Assembly: GCA_022759165.1 (NCBI GenBank) | Contig: JAEMPT010000089.1 | Location: forward strand, 1-18,054 | DNA: 18,054 nt | Direction: 5' to 3' | Source: Thermoprotei archaeon | GTDB taxonomy: Archaea; Thermoproteota; Thermoprotei_A; Sulfolobales; Fervidicoccaceae | In this document: positions 6,904 to 14,509 of the stretch, piece after piece | Layout of the letters: the number at the start of each line of letters is the position of its first letter | Position numbering within the stretch: the first letter of the stretch is position 1 | Program-made: the position numbers and the translations under genes | Notes under the pieces: generated by a model | Told to the model about the DNA's origin: nothing | The model's database searches: none | Seen by the model: only the letters and a program-made list of their open reading frames with translations

Positions 6904-8928
6904 TTGAAATCATTTTTGATATTCATTTTTATCGCTATGATTGCAGTTGCCCCTATTATAGCGGTTGCCTCAACGCCAATAACGTTCAGATATGACTATT
7001 TAACTAGCGTAGAGCTGCCTGCTCTAGCTGTAAGCTCAGAGGGAGGTGGTGTAGTAACCAATTTAACGGTAACTGTGGCATATCCTGGAAGCGGCCAAGT
7101 ATACTTCTCTTCGGACCCAGTGACAGAATTGGATACACAATCTGCAGCGAGAATAGCTGTTTTGGTAGCTACGAGCTTCTTAGGTATAGATTATAAAAAA
7201 TATGATTATTTCTTCTCTATGAAGTCTCCAAGCCTAGTGATAGGGGGGCCAAGCGCAAGTGCGGTAATGTCAGTGGGTGTTGTAGCAGCGATAATGAACG
7301 CTACTGTGAAGAATGATGTCGCGATGACTGGAATGATAAACCCGGATGGTACGATAGGACCCGTTGGGGGAATACCAGATAAGCTGCAAGCGGCTGCGGC
7401 GGCTGGCTACAAAACATTATTGGTTCCTGTAGGGCAATTGATTGTAACCGAGACTCAGCTGGTGTCACAGTCCACACCTTTTGGGACAATATACAGGACC
7501 GTGACAAATACGGTAAACCTTACGCAACTAGGGGAAAAACTGGGAGTCTCGGTAATTGAAGTAACAACACTTAGAGATGCTCTTTCTTATTTCTTAGAAA
7601 ACGTTTATTTCCCTAAGCAACAACCCTCGAACATCACTTATACAGATGAACAGAAGGAGCTTTTTAACCAATGGAGGGGAGCCCTTCTGTTATTATATAA
7701 TCAGAGCGCAAGCGAGCTCGTATCGCTTTCAAACATTTACAAGTCATCGGTAGATATGAACGTAGTGAATTCTTACGTTAATCAGAGCTCCTATTACTAC
7801 TCGACTTCAAATACACTTTGGGAAGAAGGCAAATACTATAGCTCCCTGAATTCACTTTATCAAGCGGATATTTACTTGAACACGGCCATAATATTTGTTC
7901 GGACTACTCTAGATCCTAACTTGATACAAACATATGTCAATGACATAAATAGCTCGCTAACTAGTCTTAGGGAAAATGCTTTACAGAGTAATGTAAAAAC
8001 GTTTTCTGAGCTAGAAAGCTACTTAATAATTATGGACAGGCTCGATAATGCTGAAACCGCTTTGAATTCAGCAGTCAATAATATTTATAAAGTGTACGAT
8101 CTTTCATTGGGAAAATGGAGAACTGTTCTCGCGGACCCTTTGGACCTTGCAATTGCCAATTTATCACAATATACGATACAAAACTGGCTTTCGTATAAAA
8201 ATCTCCCATCTCCTACCATTAGCAAAGAGTTCCTTGATAATATCGCTGACTACTATCTCCAGTATGCCAAGTCTGTGATTACATATTATGAGTCCTTGGC
8301 CTCGGAAGTTAACGTATCAACAGATGTCCAGCAACTTAATACGCTTTATAACAATGCTGTTAGCATGTTTTATTCCGGCAATGTCCCTGCTTCACTATAT
8401 TATTCGATATCCGCAGTAAGTATATCAACTCTGGACCTACATTTGATCTTCAATTCCGACCTCAAGAGCATAGTAAATGCGGAAATTTCGAATGTAAAAT
8501 CAAATCTCGGAGAAGCTGGCTATATAAGTGCGGTAGTACTCGGATATAGTGAACAAGCAAAAGAGTATTTAGACCAGTATAATTCAACCGGAAATGTAAA
8601 CTACCTTTATCGTGCTCTTACATTATCACTTGATGCTGGTATTTATGGAAGCCTTCTTAATATAGGTCGGCTTTATGGTCAGACAGTGAACTATACTCAA
8701 CCGGCGGGAACGACCGAAAATCCTTCGCAAACAACAACTGTGCACACAAATACAACTAGTGCTACGAATTCGACGCTTCTCCCAGCAGCAAGCTCCTTAA
8801 ATATTAGCGGCAATGGACCCATAATTTTAATCTCTGCCATAATAGTAGTCTTCGTTATTATAGCTTATTATTATACGAGAAAGGGAAAAGCAGGAACAAT
8901 GGGAATTCAAGTCGCCCAAGGAAACTAA
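6904..8928 (+). CDS. Secreted, membrane-anchored Lon-like serine protease (S16 family, COG1750 type)
   Basis: The 674-aa protein begins with a signal peptide (residues 1-22, ending near AVASTP). The S16 protease domain follows: VIGGPSASAVMSVGV with Ser117 and GMINPDGTIGPVGGIPDKLQAAAAAGYKTLLVP (read here as motifs TIGPVGGI and DKLQAA) with Lys160. The Ser-Lys dyad is 43 residues apart, as in Lon Ser679/Lys722. There is no AAA+ ATPase domain. Residues about 245-590 are helical, Tyr/Ser/Asn-rich, with several N-glycosylation sequons. A Thr/Ser-rich linker and a C-terminal membrane anchor (639-657) end in a basic tail. I infer an ATP-independent cell-surface protease. TTG 6904 has GGTGAT, overlapping the upstream stop, 5 bases before it. 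The 3' end overlaps the opposing gene by 4 bases. Confidence 0.88.
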   Translation: MKSFLIFIFIAMIAVAPIIAVASTPITFRYDYLTSVELPALAVSSEGGGVVTNLTVTVAYPGSGQVYFSSDPVTELDTQSAARIAVLVATSFLGIDYKKYDYFFSMKSPSLVIGGPSASAVMSVGVVAAIMNATVKNDVAMTGMINPDGTIGPVGGIPDKLQAAAAAGYKTLLVPVGQLIVTETQLVSQSTPFGTIYRTVTNTVNLTQLGEKLGVSVIEVTTLRDALSYFLENVYFPKQQPSNITYTDEQKELFNQWRGALLLLYNQSASELVSLSNIYKSSVDMNVVNSYVNQSSYYYSTSNTLWEEGKYYSSLNSLYQADIYLNTAIIFVRTTLDPNLIQTYVNDINSSLTSLRENALQSNVKTFSELESYLIIMDRLDNAETALNSAVNNIYKVYDLSLGKWRTVLADPLDLAIANLSQYTIQNWLSYKNLPSPTISKEFLDNIADYYLQYAKSVITYYESLASEVNVSTDVQQLNTLYNNAVSMFYSGNVPASLYYSISAVSISTLDLHLIFNSDLKSIVNAEISNVKSNLGEAGYISAVVLGYSEQAKEYLDQYNSTGNVNYLYRALTLSLDAGIYGSLLNIGRLYGQTVNYTQPAGTTENPSQTTTVHTNTTSATNSTLLPAASSLNISGNGPIILISAIIVVFVIIAYYYTRKGKAGTMGIQVAQGN

Positions 8929-9908
8929 CCAAATAAAGATTTTTTAATGTTTTCTTCTACTAATCTTCTGATTCTCACAAAGAACACCAATATCAAAGTA
9001 GCAGGCAATACATTCACAACCAAAAAAGCCATTCTCCAAATCGCCATAACAGAGGATCCCATTGATAGAGATATAGCGTATTCAAAGAAACCGCTTCCTC
9101 CTGGAGTTGGGAAAATTTGAGCAGTATAACTAGCAGAATACGCGAACAGTCCCGATAAAAGGCTTTCAGCTATTTCTGCATTTTGACCACTGAGCAATAA
9201 GAAGCTAAAAGAATAGAAGAGTAAGCTTAGCAGTGTCAAGATAATAGTTGGTATACTCAGCTTCGACGAAAGGCCTAATTTTGTGAACTCAGCGAATTCT
9301 GAATATCTGCTGAATATTTTCTGGGAAGCCTTGCTCATCTTCCCCCCCATTTTATTATTTATTCTAGAAAAAATCCTACGGAAAACAGAGTCTTTGAATA
9401 CAAAACCCGCTAATATGAAGACCCAAATACCTAGTATAAAAAATGAGGACAAAAATATTGGGAGAGACGGTGGCAAAGATGTAATCGAATAAACTAACGC
9501 AATAAACGCTAGAATAAAAGAATCATAGAAAGTTTCTAAGACACCACCAGCCATAACCACCTCCATAGGAGTCCCTTCGAGCATCGCAACGCTCATCACC
9601 CTTCCAGGTTCAGATGCCACGCTTGAGGGGGTGATTATGCCTAGAAAGTTTCCTACGAATCTCGATATAATTATAGTTTTCAGCTTGACTCTGTAGCCTT
9701 TTTTTCTGAAAATTATGTAAAGCCTTACAACCTTTACCAATTCAGCTGAAGCAATGAAAAGCATAGTAAATATGAAGCCGTCCAGATTATTTCTAAGGAT
9801 ATCTATTAAGTCAATATCTAATATGCGCAAATAAAACGCATAGATTGCCGCAGTTATAGCCAAACTTGCCACTATGAGAAACCATGCACGAGCGTCCTTC
9901 TCTGACAT
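8925..9908 (-). CDS. Flippase-like integral membrane protein (UPF0104 / COG0392 family)
   Basis: The 327-aa protein has about 8 hydrophobic segments and the two family signatures: FLGIITPSSVASEPGRVM in the first third and QIFPTPGGSGFFEYA in the last third. The family includes the membrane part of bacterial lysylphosphatidylglycerol synthase (MprF). In archaea, stand-alone members without the transferase domain are common, and lipid or lipid-linked-sugar translocation is suspected but not shown. The start is ATG 9908 with GAGG 8-9 bases upstream (minus strand gtgaggatgtacga). It is convergent with the S16 protease and divergent from methionine aminopeptidase, so it is probably transcribed alone. 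Confidence 0.82.
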   Translation of the reverse strand: MSEKDARAWFLIVASLAITAAIYAFYLRILDIDLIDILRNNLDGFIFTMLFIASAELVKVVRLYIIFRKKGYRVKLKTIIISRFVGNFLGIITPSSVASEPGRVMSVAMLEGTPMEVVMAGGVLETFYDSFILAFIALVYSITSLPPSLPIFLSSFFILGIWVFILAGFVFKDSVFRRIFSRINNKMGGKMSKASQKIFSRYSEFAEFTKLGLSSKLSIPTIILTLLSLLFYSFSFLLLSGQNAEIAESLLSGLFAYSASYTAQIFPTPGGSGFFEYAISLSMGSSVMAIWRMAFLVVNVLPATLILVFFVRIRRLVEENIKKSLFG

Positions 9909-9985
9909 TCGTACATCCTCACTGTTAAGTTTTATTATAGTGCAGAGATCCTTAACTTATTTTTGACATCAATCGGTGAAACGCA

Positions 9986-10909
9986 TTGAACCAATTTGAC
10001 GAAGAGGCTATAAAATCTTACCTAAAAGCGGGAAAAATATCTGCTGATGTTAAGAAAAAAGCTAGGGCGATTATAAAGGAGGGGGCACGGTTACTTGATA
10101 TAGCCGAGGAAATAGAAAGAAGTATAAAAGAGCAGGGCGGAGATTTGGCCTTTCCAGTCAATCTCAGCTTTGGCAATATTGCTGCCCATTATTCTCCTAT
10201 CGCATACAGTACAGATAAGCTCGAAGGGAAAGGTATACTGAAAGTAGATATCGGCGTTCACGTAGGGGGATATATTGCTGATACCGCTATAAGCATAGAC
10301 CTCAGTGGAGAGAATGAGGACTTAGTAAAAGCGTCTGAAGAAGCTATAGAGAGAGTTAAAAATACGATCTATCCAGGCATTAAAATTTCTCAATTAAGTG
10401 AAATAATTGAAAAGACTATAAGAAGCTATGGTGCAGTACCAATAAGGAACCTCACTGGACATGGTCTAGATAGATACAAGTTGCATACCGGTTTAAGCAT
10501 ACCAAACGTCAATACGTTTGGAATACGGGGATCATTACAAAAAAACTCAGCTGTAGCTATTGAACCATTCGCAACAAGAGGCACTGGTTACGTTGTGGAT
10601 GGAGATTTCATTGGGATTTATTCTTTACACAACATACCTTCAAAGAAGCTTAAGGGATTAACAGAAGATGCTAAGAACTTATATGAAATAATATTTAATG
10701 AAAGGAGGGAGTTACCTTTTTCTGAAAGATGGTATGTCTCAAAAATAGCTCTCGTTAAATTTAGGGACTCGCTTAGTGAGCTAGTAAATAAAGGCGTTGC
10801 TCAGGAATATCCGGTTCTTATCGAAGTATCTGGTTCACAGGTCGCTCAGTATGAAGAGAGCTTCTTGCTTCTAGATAGAGAGGTTATAGCATATACGGCT
10901 GAGAAATAG
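9986..10909 (+). CDS. map: Methionine aminopeptidase, type II
   Basis: This enzyme removes the initiator methionine from nascent proteins and uses two metal ions. The 307-aa protein shows His68 in the substrate pocket (NIAAHYSP) and the five metal ligands Asp88 and Asp99 (VDIGVHVGGYIAD), His159 (GHGLDRY), Glu193 (AIEPF) and Glu290 (AQYEES). The first four plus His68 are each six residues beyond the Pyrococcus furiosus numbering. The helical insert between His159 and Glu290 marks type II. TTG 9986 is supported by GGTGA nine bases upstream. It stands alone between a divergent membrane-protein gene and a region of transposon debris. Confidence 0.95.
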   Translation: MNQFDEEAIKSYLKAGKISADVKKKARAIIKEGARLLDIAEEIERSIKEQGGDLAFPVNLSFGNIAAHYSPIAYSTDKLEGKGILKVDIGVHVGGYIADTAISIDLSGENEDLVKASEEAIERVKNTIYPGIKISQLSEIIEKTIRSYGAVPIRNLTGHGLDRYKLHTGLSIPNVNTFGIRGSLQKNSAVAIEPFATRGTGYVVDGDFIGIYSLHNIPSKKLKGLTEDAKNLYEIIFNERRELPFSERWYVSKIALVKFRDSLSELVNKGVAQEYPVLIEVSGSQVAQYEESFLLLDREVIAYTAEK

Positions 10910-10926
10910 AGCTCAGATAAACCAAG

Positions 10927-10931
10927 TTTTT
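10927..10931 (+). terminator. U-tract terminator candidate after methionine aminopeptidase
   Basis: A TTTTT run (aagtttttag) lies 18 bases after the stop codon, in the style of archaeal intrinsic termination. Confidence 0.3.
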
Positions 10932-10955
10932 AGCTGTCATCTGGAGGGGCTGAAG

Positions 10956-11362
10956 TTGGCAGAGATCCTCACAACGCTTGTTTATGTGTTTACGCATTTG
11001 CCAATCCTGCATTCATTGCTTAGGAACAACAGTAGTTCGAATCATACTCATCATCAAAAGCGATTAAAACGGAGAAAGCTCGAAAGCTTTCTATTCATCC
11101 CGCCTTGAAAAGCAAGGCCTTCAATTGTAAAGCTCTCTCCATGCTCTCAAGAGACAAGGACTAATTTATACGTAAAATGACTGTAACCTGTTATTGGAAA
11201 GACGGTAGCGATCGCTGTATCTTGGTGTTAATTAATTCGGATAAAGGAAGGATGCCTATGGCTAGAATCTTTCAGTTTTGGCTAACATTTGGATATAGCT
11301 ACAGGAGATTGAAGCATACAAGCTTTAATTCAAGGAAGAGAGACAAAATAGCAATATTATAA
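10956..11362 (+). pseudogene. Decayed DDE transposase remnant (IS4-like)
   Basis: No intact gene fills the 640 bases between map and the next gene, but fragments of one ancestral protein seem to be spread over different frames. TTG 10956 (GGAGGGG upstream) opens a 50-codon frame ending at 11106 (it contains THLPILHSLLRNN). Another frame at about 11090-11160 reads HPALKSKAFNCKALSMLSR. ATG 11177 opens a 61-codon frame with CYWKDGSDRCILVLINSDK and then GRM, GYSYRRLKH. In IS4-like DDE transposases a YWK..., VLV...GRM..., YSYRFKIE...FKELKH order is familiar, so I read this as a transposase with frameshifts and an internal deletion after GRM. Terminal inverted repeats were not found. 11363-11552 holds nothing clear except the SD of the next gene. 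The family assignment is tentative. Confidence 0.42.
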
Positions 11363-11552
11363 ATATTGAGACTAATGCCATATCTTAAATTGGGTTCTGA
11401 TAGTCATGAATCCCCATGTAGATGGTAGAAGTAACACGGATAAATGCGGAAAATTCCTCTATCTTCGGACAGAAAAGAGGTCAGTTTATAAATTGGTTTG
11501 AAGACAGATACAATATTCGAAGGAGCAATGAAGCAATCACCGGGTGATGTGA

Positions 11553-11825
11553 ATGGGCGTAAATCAACCGCAACAACCACCGCAAGCAACTGAAAAAGAT
11601 AGATGGATTCAAAGAATGCTGCGTTCAGCTAGAACATATCATAAACTTTGTCCTTATTTCGATAAAAAAACACAACAATGCTTCATAAAACTTGGCGAAG
11701 AATGCGATAGGGACGGAAAGTATGATACATGCCCAGTTTTCATCGATTTTCTTAGCCAAAAATATACAGAGTATGCGTCAAAGGGAAGACCGTTACCTAC
11801 TGACTTTCTAGATATATCTCGCTAG
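11553..11825 (+). CDS. Small four-cysteine protein, probable metal binder, 90 aa
   Basis: I do not recognise a named family. After a Gln/Pro-rich start (residues 4-12) and an amphipathic helix (16-30) there are four cysteines: LCPYF (Cys33), QQCF (Cys43), EECD (Cys50) and DTCPVF (Cys60). The spacing of 9, 6 and 9 residues between them could hold zinc or an Fe-S cluster. There is no membrane segment. ATG 11553 has GGTGATG at a spacing of 8, a strong ribosome-binding site. The HAD phosphatase gene begins 11 bases downstream, so the two are likely cotranscribed. Confidence 0.72.
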   Translation: MGVNQPQQPPQATEKDRWIQRMLRSARTYHKLCPYFDKKTQQCFIKLGEECDRDGKYDTCPVFIDFLSQKYTEYASKGRPLPTDFLDISR

Positions 11826-11836
11826 GACTGAGAGTC

Positions 11837-12478
11837 ATGAAATTAGTGGTAATCCTCGATTATGACATGACAATAGTGGATTCCCTTAAGGTATTTTATA
11901 GAGTCTATAATTTTTTACTGAAGAAGTTCTTTTCTGAGGAAATTAGTATCGAAAAATTCAAAGAAATGTTCTGTGAAAATTCTATAGACGAATATAAAAA
12001 ATATCCAGAAGATTTTTGGAAAGAATTTAAAGTTCTTTATAAAGCCTCTCAACCAGATGAAATATCTCCTATGCCTGGGCTAGATGAGTTTATAAAAGAG
12101 CTGAAAGAGCTCGGGGCTGATATATATATAATAACTGGAAGGGGAGTTGGAGCAGAGGACGTAGAAAAAGAGCTCGAGCTATTAAACTTAAATTCACTTA
12201 GAGGAAGAGTAAGAACGCTTAAGGATTCCGAAGGTGAGCATCCATTCGATAAAACTGAAGAAGTCAGAAGAGTATTAACTGAAAAACTTGACTATAAATG
12301 CATTATGCTGGGGGACTATGTAGATGATATTTTGGCAGCTAAAAAGAATGGATGTATTGCTATAGGGATAACGAACGGGTGTAAATCTCCCGATTATTTT
12401 ACTGGCTCGGGCGCAGATTACGTAGTTAACTCACTATCTGAAGCGAAAGATTTGATTAAAAATATTGCTTCTCATTAA
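11837..12478 (+). CDS. HAD-superfamily hydrolase (phosphatase)
   Basis: The 213-aa protein is a haloacid-dehalogenase-type phosphatase. Motif I is DYDMT, with nucleophile Asp8 and acid/base Asp10. A helical cap (about 17-78) follows. Motif II is IITGRG (Thr100), a candidate motif III Lys is K139 or K150, and motif IV is LGDYVDD with Asp160 and Asp164. The layout with an alpha-helical cap resembles phosphoglycolate-phosphatase-like members; the substrate cannot be read from the sequence. ATG 11837 follows a weak purine stretch (gagag). Its last 23 bases overlap the 3' end of the opposing winged-helix gene. Confidence 0.85.
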   Translation: MKLVVILDYDMTIVDSLKVFYRVYNFLLKKFFSEEISIEKFKEMFCENSIDEYKKYPEDFWKEFKVLYKASQPDEISPMPGLDEFIKELKELGADIYIITGRGVGAEDVEKELELLNLNSLRGRVRTLKDSEGEHPFDKTEEVRRVLTEKLDYKCIMLGDYVDDILAAKKNGCIAIGITNGCKSPDYFTGSGADYVVNSLSEAKDLIKNIASH

Positions 12479-12749
12479 AATTTGGCTGTAAGAGAAAATA
12501 TTTCCCTCTGGTGGAGTTAACAATTTTTGTTTTTCTTAGCGTGTTCATAACTCTCCTAATTTTTTCCTCGCTAGCAATTGTTTTTAACTCCGAGTGTATC
12601 TCCTTTATAGTCGCGCTACCTTTTCGCTTTATTACGTCGAGTATGAGCTCTGTAAGCATGTCCTCATGAGGCCCTAACATCACTACGACATCTTTAGATT
12701 CATATACAATCTCGAGGTTGTTACCTTTTTTCCTGCTTACTAAGCTCAT
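12456..12749 (-). CDS. Winged-helix DNA-binding protein, small
   Basis: The protein of 97 aa has a basic N-terminus and a beta-like stretch (about 10-27). It then has a compact helix-turn-helix and wing: DMLTELILDVIKRKGSATIKE, then IHSEL, SEEKIRRVMNTLRKTKIV and the wing STRGKYFLLQ. It is probably a transcription regulator, or less likely a protein of another winged-helix use. ATG 12749 has GGTGA at the usual spacing; TTG 12761 would add four residues. It diverges from ornithine carbamoyltransferase, with about 65 bases between the starts containing A/T boxes on both strands (about 12764-12774 and 12785-12794), so autoregulation or control of argF is possible. Its 3' end overlaps the HAD gene by 23 bases. 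Confidence 0.7.
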   Translation of the reverse strand: MSLVSRKKGNNLEIVYESKDVVVMLGPHEDMLTELILDVIKRKGSATIKEIHSELKTIASEEKIRRVMNTLRKTKIVNSTRGKYFLLQPNFNEKQYF

Positions 12750-12815
12750 CTCATTCACCAATACGATTATTTATGATGTGAGAGGAAATATAAGGAGGAG
12801 GGCATTCTCTCCGGC

Positions 12816-13769
12816 GTGAGCGAAATGCTAGATCCGAAAAAATTGAAGGGAAAAGACTTTCTTTCATTATTAGATTTTAGCAGAGAGGAAATAACATACA
12901 TTATTGAGGGAGGTTTAGCACTAAAAAGGCTATATTATCAGGGAAATAGGTCTTCAGATGTGCTGAGAGATAAAGTCCTCTTCTTAATATTTCAAAAGCC
13001 AAGCACTAGAACTAGACTTAGCTTTGAAATTGCGATGAGAGAGCTTGGGGGATTCGCGCTTTACGCTAGCTGGAACGAACTCCAACTCGGAAGAGGTGAA
13101 GCTATCTCTGATACCGCGAGAGTGCTCTCAAGGTATGGCGATGGGATAGTCGCGCGAGTCTACGAGCATAAAGTTGTTGAAGAATTATCTAAATACGCAG
13201 AAATCCCCGTGATCAATGGTCTTAGCGATCTGGAGCATCCTGTTCAAGCCCTCTCTGACCTCATGACCGTTGAGGAAATTTTTGGCAGGGTAGATGGGTT
13301 AACAATTGCTTTCGTAGGTGACGGAAAAGACAATGTCCTGAATAGTCTCATGATCGCTTCACTTAAACTTGGGGCAAACTTTCACGTCGCTGCGCCAAAG
13401 GAACTTTCCCCCGATGAAAAGTATACCAAAGAAGCCAACGCTATCGCAAACGAAATGAAATTAGATTTTCTAATAACTGAGGACCCAGCTGAAGCAGTAA
13501 GAGGGGCTGACGTTATCTACACTGATACTTGGGTTAGCATGGGAAAAGAAGCTGAGGCTGAATATAGAAAGCAAATATTGTCACCCTATCAAGTAGATAG
13601 AAAGCTTTTCTCAATGGCCAGCAGAAAGGCCATTTTCATGCATTGTTTGCCTGCTCATAAAGGAGAAGAAGTATCAGAGGATGTATTTGAATCAGAAAGG
13701 AGTGTCGTATGGCAGCAGGCAGAAAATAAGCTCCATCTTCAAAAATCTTTGTTAACGTCATTGATTTAA
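12816..13769 (+). CDS. argF: Ornithine carbamoyltransferase
   Basis: This enzyme condenses ornithine and carbamoyl phosphate to citrulline in arginine synthesis. The 317-aa protein has the carbamoyl-phosphate motif FQKPSTRTRLSFE (STRTR 63-67), HPVQALSDL (141-149), the ornithine-side DTWVSMG (237-243) and HCLPAHKGEEV (276-286). The SMG loop and HCLP distinguish it from aspartate carbamoyltransferase. GTG 12816 is the first start after GGAGGAGGG (12794-12802), with a spacing slightly longer than in neighbours; ATG 12825 is an in-frame alternative. No other arginine genes are nearby. A T-rich stretch follows the stop (13803-13813) and may end transcription before the biotin operon. Confidence 0.95.
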   Translation: MSEMLDPKKLKGKDFLSLLDFSREEITYIIEGGLALKRLYYQGNRSSDVLRDKVLFLIFQKPSTRTRLSFEIAMRELGGFALYASWNELQLGRGEAISDTARVLSRYGDGIVARVYEHKVVEELSKYAEIPVINGLSDLEHPVQALSDLMTVEEIFGRVDGLTIAFVGDGKDNVLNSLMIASLKLGANFHVAAPKELSPDEKYTKEANAIANEMKLDFLITEDPAEAVRGADVIYTDTWVSMGKEAEAEYRKQILSPYQVDRKLFSMASRKAIFMHCLPAHKGEEVSEDVFESERSVVWQQAENKLHLQKSLLTSLI

Positions 13770-13801
13770 TGATTGAAACCATTACATTTATTATATCTAA
13801 T

Positions 13802-13843
13802 CGTTTTATTTTTCATTACAAAAATTAGCTATATTTTTTTAAA
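13802..13843 (+). promoter_or_regulatory. A/T-rich terminator/promoter region between argF and bioY
   Basis: T-runs at 13803-13813 suit termination of argF, and tatttttttaaa (13832-13843) or tagctatattt just before it could be the bioY TATA box. The octamer AAACCATT occurs at 13776-13783 and again at 13841-13848, flanking this region. That may be chance or a regulator site. The exact transcription start cannot be placed. Confidence 0.3.
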
Positions 13844-13860
13844 CCATTTCGGTGGTAAAA

Positions 13861-14502
13861 ATGAGAACTTCACCGGGAAAATTAGCTATTTCCGCATTCG
13901 TGATATCTGTTATTGCGATCTCCGCACAGATAAAATTCAACGTTGGTCCGGTACCCTATACAATGCAAAATATGGGGGTAACTCTAGCGGGGCTATTACT
14001 TCCACCACAATATGCTTTTCTTTCAATATTCATTTATTTATTGTTAATTGCGCTTGGTCTTCCTGTTGCTTCAGGAGGAGGCGGAGGAGTTTCCATCCTA
14101 GCCGGATATACTTCTGGATATCTGTGGGGTTTTGCGATCTCTGCGCCATTGATATCGTTCCTTACGAGAATTTATTTCCGAAAAACAGGCAAAGACCTAA
14201 TAACTTCTTCGGTAAAAGATATTGCTATTTTATTAACTATTATCACGCTTTCTTTTCTGCCTACCTATGCATTGGGATTTATCATATTTTACAGATATTC
14301 TGTACCAAATTCATCGCTGTTTTCTTGGAGCAATAGCGTGGCAGAAAGCATAGGATTTGCCAATCCTAGTAGGTTCTGGACTGTATTTATTGCCTCAGTA
14401 TTGATCTTTCTTCCACAGGATATATTCATGGACCAGCTCATTGGAATTCTGCTAGCCAAAGGCATTAGCAGTTTCTTACAACAAAAAGGCCTCTCCATTT
14501 AA
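13861..14502 (+). CDS. bioY: BioY, biotin-binding S component of an ECF transporter
   Basis: This integral membrane protein binds biotin and docks to the ECF module. In about 213 aa it shows 5-6 membrane segments and the BioY core: GPVPYTMQNMGVTLAGLLLP, then YLLLIALGLPVASGGGGGVS and ILAGYTSGYLWGF, ending with FLPQDIFMDQLIGILLA. The loop and tail are somewhat longer than in many bacterial members. ATG 13861 has GGTGG nine bases upstream; GTG 13852 is in frame but would contain that SD. The following genes supply the two ATPases, the coupling membrane protein and the biotin-protein ligase, which supports biotin as substrate. The stop is followed at once by the ATG of the ATPase gene. Confidence 0.93.
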   Translation: MRTSPGKLAISAFVISVIAISAQIKFNVGPVPYTMQNMGVTLAGLLLPPQYAFLSIFIYLLLIALGLPVASGGGGGVSILAGYTSGYLWGFAISAPLISFLTRIYFRKTGKDLITSSVKDIAILLTIITLSFLPTYALGFIIFYRYSVPNSSLFSWSNSVAESIGFANPSRFWTVFIASVLIFLPQDIFMDQLIGILLAKGISSFLQQKGLSI

Positions 14503-14509
14503 ATGGAGA
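14492..14509. repeat. Perfect 18-bp palindrome over the bioY stop / ATPase start
   Basis: TCTCCATTTAAATGGAGA is perfectly self-complementary and contains both the TAA stop of bioY and the ATG of the ATPase gene. As RNA the central pairs cannot form a tight loop, but a shortened hairpin could hide or expose the start codon and affect coupling. As DNA it could be a dimeric protein site. It is partly constrained by coding. Confidence 0.45.

Noticed and set aside
11404..11589. 61-codon minus-strand frame overlapping the start of the four-Cys protein gene
   Set aside because: It covers the SD and start of a better supported gene and shows no domain or ribosome-binding site.
13773..14336. 187-codon frame overlapping bioY
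   Set aside because: It is out of frame with the clear BioY motifs, full of Cys/Phe/Arg from shifted membrane codons, and has no SD.
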